From: Camillea tinctor
Taxonomy: Eukaryota > Ascomycota > Sordariomycetes > Xylariales > Xylariaceae
Reading direction: 5' to 3'
DNA: 64,000 nt
Assembly: GCA_022578605.1 (NCBI GenBank)
Contig: MU394052.1
Location: 1,488,001-1,552,000 of the forward strand
The position numbers and the translations under genes were made by a program. Below, piece by piece: positions 34,529 through 46,345 of the stretch (position 1 is the stretch's first letter; every line of letters starts with the position of its first letter). The notes beneath the pieces were generated by a model, which was not told where the DNA came from, ran no database searches, and saw nothing but the letters and a program-made list of their open reading frames with translations.

Positions 34529-36489
34529 ATGCTGAAGAGCCGGCTCTTTTACTACTCTCTGCTAATCGCGCTGGCCACGATAGAGGTTTGGGCTATTCAT
34601 AATGCAGACGTCGAGGCGGCTTTGGCATCTCCCGACGTCACACGGGAGAGCCGGGAAAAGGATTGCTCGTTATGGAAGAGGCTTGGGGATATAGTAATCG
34701 AGGATTCAGAGGCGGCAGGACGTCTCATATTCGCAAGAACACCGACTTTAGAGGACAGCCCACGAGAACGAGCTCTCCCAGTTATTGGAACGCCGACACC
34801 AACATCGCCACCCGTAAAGCGTCAGGATGATGGGCAGATCCAGGCCCTTTCAGAACAGCTCAGATCCGTGTCTGAGTCCGCCACTCAAGCCATATCGTCT
34901 GTCTCTTCGAGTGCCTCTTCAGCTATCAGCCAAGTCTCTCAGTCCGCACAATCCGTCCGACAATCTGCCGACCAAGCAGTACAGTCCGCGAACCAGAATG
35001 CCGACAATGCCAACAGACAGCTGTCGCAAACACAATCATCAGCCTCGAGTGCTATCTCGGCATCATTAGCTAGCATGAGTAGCCGGATATCATCGAACTT
35101 AGCTAGCGCGCAGAGCAGTGCTAGCAGTCAAATCAGTGTTGCCCAAGCCGAAGCAAGCCGGAGCGCGGCGAGTGCTATCGACATAGCTTCTAGTCAGATT
35201 CAAGAAGCTAGGGCGGATGCAAGTGGCATAAGGGTATACCTCCAACTCTTAGCTGAGAATAACAGAATCCCTGCTAACTTATCATGTTATAGGGCGATGC
35301 AACTTCTTTTGTACAGCAGGTACAATCTAACTCTGTTTCGGGCACCAACGTCGCCATTATCGTCACGGTAGCGGTGGTTGGTACTGCCTTCATTAGTACT
35401 CTGATTTCGTGTCTTGTGCTGCGCTATAGACGGAAGAAGAAGGGTAGACGTGAGGGAGAGGCCGCTATCAGGAACACACCTGAAAAGTTGGATGAGAAGC
35501 CTGTCGCTTTCCGTGGTTCACTTCTTAGCACGCCTCGGTTTACTCCCTTCGGTGGCGGGTCAGGTTACCCGATGGACAAACTAAAGCTTCCTAATCTCAG
35601 TCCTCTTATCAAGAGAAAGAAAGTTGGCGGAGAAGATAACGCTGTTGGCCTTGCAACTAGTGACTACAATGCCAATACAAATAATCGAGATAGTAACAAG
35701 GACGTCTATGGCGTGTCAGATGCGAGCTTTCGTCTCCAAAAGCCTAATGGTGTCCAGAAGGCAAAGAGCGTTCGACTTATTCGAGTTGGTAGTGGGAAAG
35801 GCAAGGCTACAGAAGAAGATGAGCAGGCCTTGATCGAGCGTGTTCCCTCACCACCAGCTCTAGTATCTGAGGAACCACAGGCAGATCTAGAACCTCAACC
35901 CGCACGACCTCGGGAAAGCCCAGTTTCGCCACCTGATCTAGTTCCTTCCGAATCTACCAAGTCTGTCGTCCCATCCCCTGAAATAATTCAGGCACCCACC
36001 ATGCCACAGCCCGCAGCAGAACCCTCGCGGCGAAGCATGTTTTCGGTGCGAAATTCCGTAACACGGCCGCCGGTCCGCTCCACCCTAACTAGCCAGCAAC
36101 GACTCAGGTTCCGGGATAGTAGTGATATCGAGTCAGCCGAGCCGACGCCGCTAGGATGGCAGCCTTCTCTGGCCGCACCCGTTGGCAACACGACGACGTC
36201 GATGCGCAACACTAATACTGCCAGCCTGCGCATTAATAATAACGACAGCACTCAGGGGCTCCGGCGCCCGAAGAATGCGGGCGCTAGCTTTGCTACGTTC
36301 CCCCGGGTACGCAACGGGCCCGCTAATGAGAGTGTCGTGAACAGACCGCGGCCCCCACGTGCCAGCGGAGTTGGAAGCATGAGCGAGGGACAGGACCGGA
36401 AAGAAACAGGGGTAGAAGTCGCGGGATCTAATAGCAGTAATAATGGAGCGGCAGTGACGACAATTAATTGGCCTCTAATCGGGAAGTGA
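34529..36489 (+). CDS. Ser/Ala-rich single-pass membrane protein, possible wall sensor
   Basis: Exons 34529-35233 and 35293-36489 (phase 0) give 633 aa. It has an N-terminal signal peptide (YYSLLIALATIEVWA), then a Ser/Ala/Gln-rich extracellular stretch (about 105-235) with many SSAS and SQS repeats likely to be heptad-like or O-mannosylated, one transmembrane helix at about 255-277 (NVAIIVTVAVVGTAFISTLI), a basic stop-transfer (RYRRKKKGRR) and a 350-residue Ser/Pro-rich cytoplasmic tail. This layout resembles WSC/MID-type wall stress sensors, but no WSC cysteine domain is present. I do not recognise the family; sensor function is inference from layout. Confidence 0.78.
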
Positions 36490-38493
36490 GAAAAGGGGGG
36501 TTGGAAGACCGAATGAATGCATGTACCTACCACCTTCCGGGAAGCTTCCCCCTTTTCCACACTGGAGTTATGTGTGTGAGACGCTGCCGCTGCGGGAGAC
36601 CCAAAAGGAAGGTTAAAATTGAAGATCGAGAATACGATACCCCCCAGGGGTTTATGGAAGGTAGATAGCTACTGGGGAAATTGGAGAGTAATGGGTGTGG
36701 TAGTGAGGACGATGTATTTTGTGTTTATTGCGCTGGATGGTAACTGGTCTACTTACATATATCCCTTGACTCCCTTTATCCCTTTTCAGAGCAAAATAGT
36801 GATCGTACATGTGACACGGGTTACACAGATGAAAGCTTAGTTCTTATCTGACTGATTCGACGGAATCCATAAACGGGATAGTACTGAATGATCGATACCT
36901 CTCTATATAAGTTTATAAAGGTATATAGATACGTTTCTAAGCAAGTTGAGACTATCGCTTCCGTCTTGACCCAGGCTACGCATTTATATGTTTTCAAAAA
37001 GGGGGGTGTAGAGGGGGGAGTGAACGAGAACCCAAAAGGATACATAATAAATCATCTTATTTTTGTCCATCTGTCTCGTAATTCGCCTGAATTCTTTTGA
37101 TTATTTTATTTCTTATTAAATTCTTTTCTTTTTTTTCTTTTTCCCTTCCAGAAATCTTCCCCGCCTTTCAACAAATCTTACCTACTTTCCCGATTCCTCT
37201 TTCCCCTCTCTTATTATGTTTATCCAAGATCCTCGGGAGGTTACTGACGTACATGACGATCATCTACCCTTACTCAACCTTACACAACCGCATCATGCGA
37301 GCCAGTCGTTGTGTAAGTCAGGTACCAACAAGGCGTGACCTAACATTTCCCCCTCTCAGAATATGCTGACTGGCAGGTATAAACCCAAATTACTCAATCT
37401 ATTTAATCATTCACTTTTTTTTTTCTCTTATTGGCTTTTTTGGTTGTTCGTTTGACCTCAACAGACTTCATCTTTTCAGATGCTCTTCTTTTTATTGGAA
37501 CACGTTAATACTGTTGGTCTAAAGAAACATCATGTTTTTCAAGGACGATTCTACGTTGCAGCAGATTCGGTTCTACCATCGGTCTATGAAATTTGTTATA
37601 TTCTTTCTTTCTCTGCGTAAAGCTTGTCCTTATCAATCTTCATAATAGTTGATTGTATAGATATGGAGAACGGGCAGGAAGGAATGAAAGAGAAGGGAAG
37701 GGGAGGAGGAAGCAGTGGGTGCTTATTGCTTCTCTACGTCAGTTTCACTCTTTCTTAGCTCTTTGTCTGTCTACGACGTGTCCAACCATTATGGACTGTG
37801 CTGGATATCAAGTATCTAAGGGCGTATAAAAAACCCGCTCTACTATGCGGACCCCATCCCGGACACAGACGACTACCGTGTCAAAAGAAAAAAAAAAAGA
37901 AAAGAAAAGAAAAAGAAAAAGAAAAGAAAAGCCTTCATGTGGAAGCTATTAGCGGGTTCGTGTCCCTGCCTGTTGCCCATGCGCTTTCAGGCTGATCTGG
38001 GGATATGCAATTTTCATTAGCAAGGAGCTCTCCTGAGCTCACCGCCGACACCCTGCCTAGGTTCATCGATGTCTATATGCCTTGCCAACAACGCCTGATG
38101 TCTATGCAGATATAATACGCCCACTTTTTGTGCTCCTCGACCAATAGCGGTAAACGAGCATCAAGAAAACTATAGGGTCGCCTAAGGAGCTTCTTCCCCG
38201 CCACGGCCTGAAAATCGCCCTCCTCTGAGCTAGAGATAGGTCAGATACTGAGATGCTGATGCACGAGTTCCATATCGTGGAAAAAAGACACCAAAAACTC
38301 CGAGATCCCGGTCTATGCAATCGTCCCAGGTCGACAGTCATCAAGCGAATCGTACATATGAATATAAAAGAAATCGTCTATCGGTGGTTAACGTGCGCAA
38401 CGGCTTAGCCGTTTTATGCGCTCATTTATGGGGGAGAGGGGAGGGAGGAGTGGGCTTGAGTCTGGTTTATCAAGCACGGCTGCCCAGAATTAC
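36490..38493. other. Intergenic, 2.0 kb, convergent
   Basis: 3' flanks of the membrane protein (+) and the Nudix gene (-). Holds an A-rich AAAAG-type stretch at about 37878-37930 and T-rich tracts. No gene recognised. Confidence 0.5.
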
Positions 38494-39092
38494 TTATGAT
38501 CTGTGGATGGTAGAAAGGTCAAGGGCCTCGAGAAGTTCGGGGCGGGCCGAGAGAGCCTCTCTGGCCTGGGAGTAGGTAAACCACTGCCTCTCCCTTTTGT
38601 GCTTCTCAGGCCAGTCGGACTCCTCTCTCAGGACGGTGGCTTCGTAAAATCGGTATAGCGACTTGGGTGCTTCCTTGGACAATTTCTTAGGCGGTCTCGA
38701 GTCGACAACATTGCCCAAGTCGTAGTCGATCTGGATGGAGATGCCAGCCTCTTCCCAAGCTTCGCGCTCGGCAGCCTCCGTACACTCCTCGTCCGACTCC
38801 CATCCTCCCTTGGGGAGGACCCAGCCTTTTCTCCGAGTAGACTGTATAAGCAAAACATACATCCTGTCGGCGGTCAGGGGCACAACTCCAGCGACCAACC
38901 GCTCACCCTTCGAGTTGTAGCCTGGCAAGACTAAGGTCAGTTCGTCTACGGAGTAGGCGAGGCACAAGAATAGCACACCACAGGAAAACATATCAAGCAA
39001 AGATCCGGACGAAGTTTGGTTGCTAACTTACGCTGTTTATTCCTTCCCGTACGCGACTCCATGGAACGACCATTCGAGGAACCGGAGGCCAT
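38494..39092 (-). CDS. aps1: Nudix hydrolase, diphosphoinositol/diadenosine polyphosphate type (Aps1/Ddp1)
   Basis: Exons 39032-39092 and 38494-38921 (junction C|GC, phase 1) give 162 aa. The Nudix box GGWESDEECTEAAEREAWEEAGI fits GX5EX7REUXEEXGU exactly (catalytic Glu residues present), preceded by RLVAGVVPLTADR and QSTRRKGWVLPKG, which place it with Aps1/Ddp1/DIPP enzymes that hydrolyse diphosphoinositol phosphates and dinucleoside polyphosphates. A second acceptor 9 nt upstream (exon from 38930) would insert three residues. A long (GAT)n repeat begins only about 50 nt upstream of the start codon and probably lies in the 5' leader or core promoter. Confidence 0.9.
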
Positions 39093-39139
39093 GTTGAACG
39101 TGACGGTGGTGGTGGTTGTGGTGGAGGTAGTGGAGGAGG

Positions 39140-39432
<293 letters not shown>

Positions 39433-42400
39433 TTGGCGACGGTGGTAGTAGTGGTAGTAGTGGTAGTGGTGGTGGTTATAATAATAATAATAATACAGCA
39501 GGACAGAGGGGGGAAAGAAGTGAAGAGGGAAAGCTCTGGACACAGAGTATCTCCGAGCAGATAAAGCTGGAAAGAAGAGGACGAGTTACCGACACTTGTT
39601 CAGCTGCATGGTCGTCGTGTTGTTGTCTATAAAGTTGAAGAGGGGAGAAGGGGGGGGAAGAGGTGTTGTTGAGAAGCGCGTGTTCGGAAACCGAGGTTGT
39701 GGTGTATGTCTGTGTCTATATTACACCCTTTCTTCCCGGGTTTTTTTTTTCTTTTTCCCCTTCTGTCTATTTTCTTTTGGTATTTTCTTCGTTACGACTT
39801 AATGTTGTTGAAGAGGGTTGGTAAGTGGTATTTAATGTTAAGTTGATGATGGTGGCAGTGGTGGTAGTTAAAGGACCTTGCCGCAATCGTTCCCTCTTTT
39901 TCTTTTTTTTCTTTTCTCCTAAATTTTTAATTTTAATTTTTTATTATTTCTGCGAAAGAGAAAAAAAGCTTTAAGGCTGAAGTTGTTGAGTGTTGGCGTT
40001 AAGGGTCCCCGTACCAAGAGGAAACGTGGGCCTGGCGATCAGGGACGGTGAAAGGAATGATAGGTGGTAGTGGTATTGGTGATGGTGGTATCGATGGTCT
40101 TGTTATTATTGTTCCCTGCTGCTGCACCACATCAGAAGACGGGTAATTCGTATGGCCCAGAACCAGAAATTCAATGTCAATGGGGTTTGGCAAAGTCGAA
40201 ACGGACGAGAATCCGTGGGTCCGAGGAAATTGCACGCGGTCAAGGTGGTGGTGGTGGTACTTAAGGTGGTAGCAGTGGGTGGTAGAAGGGTCTCGTCGAA
40301 TCTGGTGAGGCCGAAGCTGAGCTGAGCTCAAGTTTTTATGTCTGTGTCTGTGTGTGCGCGTGTAATGGTTGTCTAAGTACGTACATATGCCTTTTTTTTT
40401 TTTTTTCTTTGGCTTCTGCGGGGCTGAAAATGGAACTGTACTTTGTACAGCAGGGGGAAGGGAAAATGGAGGGATGGGGGGGGGGTTTGGAGGGTGGTTT
40501 TTTAGAGTTGAATGACGAAAAAAGCCCGCAGTAGCGGCAGAGGGATCAGAAAGTAACTAACTAGGGAACTAACCCAAGTTAAATTGACTCGACAGGGTAG
40601 GGTAAGGTAATGTAGGAGGACAATGTAATACCTAAAGTGAATTTAAAAAAATAGTAGTGAGGGGGGAGAGGGGGTAGATTGGGGGAAAGCTCTACACATT
40701 CATATAGCGTAAAGTGAATATATGTATTCCCACCCTTTAGGTTTGGAGTAAGTATTCTTGTACCGGGGGACAATAACGAGAAAAAAAGTGACAATAAAAG
40801 GTGGTATTATAACATTGAATATAAATAGTAGTGGACGGTAAATGTAAAGTTAATGGTGGTAATGATAATAATAATAATAATGGTGATGATAATAATAATA
40901 GTAATGGTGGTGATGGTAACAATGCAGCAGCGGAGAATGAACCGAGCACTCTCGCTCGGCCGTTGAGTTGTTGTCTCGTGCCATTATAAAAATACAATTG
41001 CAAATGGAGGGGGGGCTTGTAAAAAGGCAATTAGCGTTGGCTTTTATACCATCTAACAAGAGCCCCAAACGACGCAGGGCTAAACAAGGGCGGCGGCCGA
41101 AAACATGTAAGAGCTTTTCATGCCATGCCACCACGAAGTGCAACAAACTGGCAACCTTAGACGAACGAGGACCCCGGTTTCTGAACAGGGTAGATAGGGA
41201 AAAGGACCTAACAAGAAATTGAATTGGAAAGAAAGGATACAACAAGATACAACAGACCAACAACACGCCAGTACTACCTACCTAGGGTCAGAAGACCATT
41301 GTGGTTTTTGGTCTGTGTGTATGTGCGTGTGTGTGTGTTTTTTCTTTCTTTTTCTTTTCTTTCTTTCCCTTTCTATCTTTGGATTTGCCCCGATCTGTCC
41401 TCTCGTGAAGAGTCAGCAGTAGTGGTGGTGGTAGTGGTGGTGGTGATGGTGGTGGTCGGTGCCGCCCTACGTACAACCAACTAATCACCAATCAACCAAG
41501 CTTACCTGAGAGCTAGGTGCCACCTATAAAAACAAAAGACCTCGACTACATCAATAGAATCTATCGGGGTATAGTCATGGAACGGACCCGGGATACAAAA
41601 TAACAAAATCCCGGCAATAGAAAAATAAAATAAAATAAAAAAGGAGAGAGAATAAGTTAGGTAGTCAAAGAACGAAAGAGGATGAACGTGCGATAGAGGG
41701 GAATAGAGAGAGAAATTTTCTCCAGAATAAAAAAAAAAAAAAGCGTCTAAGTCCGCAGCCCTTGAACTAAAAATGTAACTATGTACACTACATACATAAC
41801 CTACATACTCTTTTTTCTTTTTTAGTAACGTGCCTGCGTGCATACTTCGTACTTCAATGGATACACTAAATAAGTACGTACTACATACCTACAACATACC
41901 ATGTAGTAGTAGTACTTCATGTATCAATATGTACATGGAGATGTACATGGAGTAGACATGTACCGACCATCTCCACCAAAAAGAGCCATGTTCGAAGGTC
42001 TTATAGCCCTGGCCTTCCCGAAGCCTCCTCAACACTACCTTACTACTCACATGCAAACCAAGAGCTGTACCCCACTAATAACTCCGACTTTTTGATGTTG
42101 GGATACATCGATAGGACACACCACCCTGAACTTTTGGAGGTACATATGCAAGTTCAATTAAGAGTCTTCTGCAACCAGCTGCGGGTAGAAAAGAAGGAGG
42201 GAAAAGAAAAAGAGAGAAGAAGAAGAAAAAAAAAGGGGGGGGGGGGGGGAGGGGGAGGGAAGGGGACAACACATCAAGGCTGGAAGGTTGCCTTAAAATA
42301 GAGAGATGCCCCTGAATTGAATTTGGCTACTAAACCTGCGTATATGCATCTACATCATCTGCCTTGATATCTGCCTCCATAGACCTCATATAATACTTTG

Positions 42401-43647
42401 ATGCATATTACCATCCTAAACAACCTATACTTGACCACACCAAACAGCACCCACTACACTATATATCTATCAATTACTACACAGAGGGAGGTTAAAGCAT
42501 AGTTGACCTAAACCAGTATACTATGTTATGTAGTATACCTACACTAGCTAGAGTAGTGTCACACATAACCTTATAAGTAACGTGGTCAACTACATACATA
42601 CATATATATAGGTATATATAGATGTAACCTACGTAAGGTTTACGCTTATACACTACCTCTTGCATAGCCAAATATCGATATATACTAGCCTAGATTTGTA
42701 ATAGGTCATCTTCAACAACATAGATGTAGCCTACATATGTTGTGTACCTAGGTAGATGTATAACACCCTTGCACCTATACATAGTACTATTGGGATTTAC
42801 TACACCAGGTGCAACGGCCAATAGTGCACCGGGGTTTCTTATCAGTTTCTGTGTGGTAAGGAATATTTCCTTTTCTCTTTATTGCATGAAATAAGGTAAG
42901 GTTTAAGGTACACTGTAAGTGTATTACCTTATTGTGTGTGTCGTGTAAAACACTCGTTTCAAAGTACCCACGAGATCATGATGTATTTAATTATGGGTCC
43001 CTCTCGTCATACATCATTCGTCATTCGTGAAGAGTGGGAGAGATCGCCGCCGGTCCGCCAGTCTAGAAGGAGCAGTAGAAGAATAAGGTAGTAGGTAGTA
43101 CTACCTTCTGTACGTACGCAGCAGTGCACCAAAGCTAAGCAAATAACCTACTAGGGCTACTAGTACTTCTAATCTATCTTGTACCTACATCTTATTCGAA
43201 TCCTTCATCTTGCATACACACCACCAGTTACCACCAGTTACCACCACATTCTTCACCACCATTACCACCATCAAGTCCGTCATCAGACAATCATGGCAAA
43301 ATTATAACGTACATAGGTAACACTAGAATTCGATCCTTAGATCTGTCGCCCCTGATTTACTCAACCCTCAACCCTGAACCAAGCATCAGCCACCCCCCTT
43401 CGTCCTTCTCCTCCTCCTCCTCCTCCCCCCCCGTCTCCTTCTCCTCTCCTCTTCCGCCCCAAAAAAACCAAAAACCACCAGGTAATTCGACCGAAACCAG
43501 CCAGCCTCATATAATAAATTATTTCTGTCGAGCCTTGCTAGGAAGAGCAATATCACCGTCTTCCGTGCATGATGAGATGCAGCCTTCTACATCAACCACT
43601 GTAGATCTGCTTTGTCCGTCATAACTCCTCTCTTGCTTTCTCTTGTC

Positions 43648-43695
43648 ATCTCATCCCGTCTCATCCCGTCTCATCCCGTCTCGTCCCGTCCCGTC
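43648..43695 (+). repeat. Decamer tandem repeat TCTCATCCCG
   Basis: Three perfect copies of TCTCATCCCG followed by decayed copies (TCTCGTCCCG, TCCCGTCC), about 45 nt, some 460 bp upstream of the ATE1 start. Confidence 0.85.
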
Positions 43696-44158
43696 CTGTA
43701 CATTCCTTCTTATTCCTTTACTTTCTTCCTCCTCAGACTCTACTCTGACCGAAAACACAGGCAAAGGTCAAATCAAGAACCGGGCTGCTCGGTCCTACTA
43801 CTGAAGAGGAGACAGCATATAAGCTGATCTACCAATCCTGTCTCACCCATTCTTTTTTTTTTCTTTTTTTCTTTTTTGGAGAAGATTCTACGGGGGTAGG
43901 TGATAATACCGGTCGGTCCCTTTTCTGTTGTCTGGGCTTAGACTGGGACTGGACCCTATTCTCATCCGATTCGACTCGTTTGTCCCGAGACCGAAGACTG
44001 ATCCATCCGACTCGTCAAGGTCTCCACTACGCCTACAACGTTTAGTATAAGTCTATCCACTACCATGTACGTTCTCGTCAGACCTGCCGGGAATTCATAC
44101 AATCCCTGTGAAGCGCCTATCTGACCATTCCAAGCCCATCGTGAAAGTAGAGAGAGCC

Positions 44159-46345
44159 ATGCAGACAACCCCTGACGATGCGTTTTCATACCTCTCTCCT
44201 ATTGGTGAGTCACGCTATTGTCCTACAGCCCAGCTCGCCAGCCTACCCCAATCTTCTCCTTCATCCTCATCCAACCGTTCCGACTCGTGCAAAATCGCAA
44301 CGCTATCGTTGGCCACATAATCCGCATAGCTTTATTATGGAGAATCCCACGCCTCCATCATGCCTGTTGACAGCCATTACCATTCTGCTGGCGTCTTCGC
44401 GGCTCCGGCTGCATCTTCCAGCCCTTCCCCTTCTCACTATTGCCAAGCCTTATATACCGGTCAGAGTATCACGGCTTCACGAGGCAACTCTTCGTTCTGC
44501 ATCCGTCATCTTCATCGCCACGCAACTCCCCTTCCCCTAGCCATAGGTTGGCCAATGTGCCATCAGGTGTGACGTCGGATAGTCTTGTCCTACGATAGTA
44601 TCCTTTCTGCTGCTACCTAGATCTGAAGTTGCCTCCATGTCTCATCTACTATTCTCCAGGTCCTGGTATTTCGGTGCAGGCGTGGTTGAGTGGTCGCCCT
44701 GTATTAGAATGTCTCTCTTACTCAGATCATATTAAACACTTGACCCCTCTAACATTCACTCGCGAGGCTACGATATCTAACCATCGTCTCTATAGGCTAT
44801 AGGAGTTCATCGAGCTGTGGCTACTGTCGCCGCAATGGCAGTGTGACCGGTCAGTTGCAAAAACGTGTGTTCGCCTGATCATGTCTGTACTTCTCGAGCA
44901 TCCAAGTCGCAATTTGCGGCAGGTTCCCTGGGTCACTAGCGTGTGCCTAGCTGAATTGCGCCGGCTATCGTCGTGAAAATGCTTCAAAGTCTGCTATCTG
45001 GGTACAGATATCTCACGGGAATTCCTCACCCAAGGCCTTTGCCACATGAATGGTTTCGTGGCCTGGGTTCACATGGGTTCGCATGAGTCTGACGTGCTTC
45101 ACAAATTTAGGGCATTGCTACTATGCACGATCAAAATCCATGAGTCCGGTGTATTATCAAGCCCTAATCGATCGATGTTGGAGACGTTCTGGGTCACTTC
45201 TATACAAGCCAAATCAGCGAGATGCCTGTTGTCCCCACTACACACTTCGCCTAGACTCGAGCAAATTCCGGGCTAGTAGAGACCAACGACAGGCCATCAA
45301 TCGTTTCAACAAGTATGTCATCGGCGATACTTATGTGAAAGAAGCTGCTCGAAGGTATCCAAAATCTCGTGAGCAAGCTCGTAAGAGGGATACTGAATTC
45401 GATTTGGTGGAGAGAATACATGAAAGCGAATGCGACTCGCTAGAACAACCTCCAGCGCCTGCCCATGCATTCGCTGTCACACTAGAGCCAGATGATTTCA
45501 CTGAAGAAAAATATGCCGTTTTCGAGAACTATCAGCGCATTGTACATCAAGAACAACCTTCGGATATTAGCCGTGAAGGTTTTCGACGGTTCTTGTGTTC
45601 GTCACCGATAAAGAGAGAGTCGGTCGTAACAGAGAGCGGGAAAGAGAAACAGATAGGTTCTTTCCACCAGTGTTACCGCCTTGATGGGAAACTCGTAGCC
45701 ATCGGCGTCCTAGATCTTCTTCCAAACTGCGTTAGTGCAGTCTATTTTCTCTACCATGAGTCAATTCATAAGTGGAGTCCCGGGAAGCTCGGTGCTTTGC
45801 GAGAGATCGCGCTCGCCGCCGAAGGGGGGTACCGTTGGTGGTACTCCGGCTTCTACATCCACACATGTCCGAAAATGAGGTACAAGATTAACTTTTCACC
45901 ACAACAGATACTCGATCCCAATCGATTGGAATGGCTTGACCTCACCAGTGATATTCTTGCTAAGTTTGACGAACATGGATACCTGAACCTGGCAAAAACT
46001 AGTCATGAGCAGGAATCCTTGCAGCCTGGAGAAAACTCACCCATAGAACCCGAGGACCAACGAAGCAACGCTCTCGACTCAAAAGATGACGAGTGCGACG
46101 AGGAAATATCACTATTGAATAGCAACATGCCGGGAATTTTGTCTATAGAGGAGATAAGTTCGATCGATTTTGACAGCATCCTGATTCGCCTCAATAGGGG
46201 CACGTGCCTTGCCGGCGATTTATTCGAATGGCAAGACGAAGACATTGGCGAAGAAGGTGGCCCAAAAAGAATGGTAGCCGAGTTGATAGCGGCAATTGGA
46301 CCAAGCCTACTTCCAACTACGTGTTTGGATTTCCGGAGGGTATAG
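44159..46345 (+). CDS. ate1: Arginyl-tRNA--protein transferase ATE1
   Basis: Exons proposed as 44159-44204, 44796-44849 and 45111-46345 (all junctions phase 1) give 444 aa. ATE1 adds Arg to N-terminal Asp/Glu for the N-degron pathway. Exon 1 encodes MQTTPDDAFSYLSPIG, which joins exon 2 as SPIGYRSSSSCGYCRRNG, a typical fungal ATE1 start; exon 3 continues CYYARSKSMSPVYYQALIDR and RRSGSLLYKPNQRDACCPHY. Cys23, Cys26, Cys73 and Cys74 correspond to the four cysteines reported to bind an Fe-S cluster. The catalytic GNAT-like half has SFHQCYRLDGKLVAIGVLDL, YFLYHESIHKWSPGKLGALR and YSGFYIHTCPKMRYK. The C-terminus is acidic. Introns of 591 and 261 nt are unusually long for this window; exon 3 is certain, exons 1-2 very likely. 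Confidence 0.9.

Noticed and set aside
42300..43200. Possible degraded transposon or RIP-mutated repeat
   Set aside because: AT-rich, but I see no terminal repeats, target-site duplication or transposase-like translation.
44638..44660. ATG at 44638 (MSHLLFS) as the ATE1 first exon
   Set aside because: Its donor (GTCCTG) is weak, whereas exon 44159-44204 has a perfect GTGAGT donor and encodes the family-like SPIG before YRSSSSCGYC.
44675..44700. tRNA A-box-like sequence (GTGGTTGAGTGGT)
   Set aside because: No B-box GGTTCGA-type sequence or cloverleaf pairing in the following 90 nt; it lies inside the ATE1 intron.
45050..45110. Upstream continuation of the ATE1 frame as its N-terminus
   Set aside because: It lacks the CGYC part found in ATE1; a splice acceptor at 45110 joins in phase to an exon encoding it.
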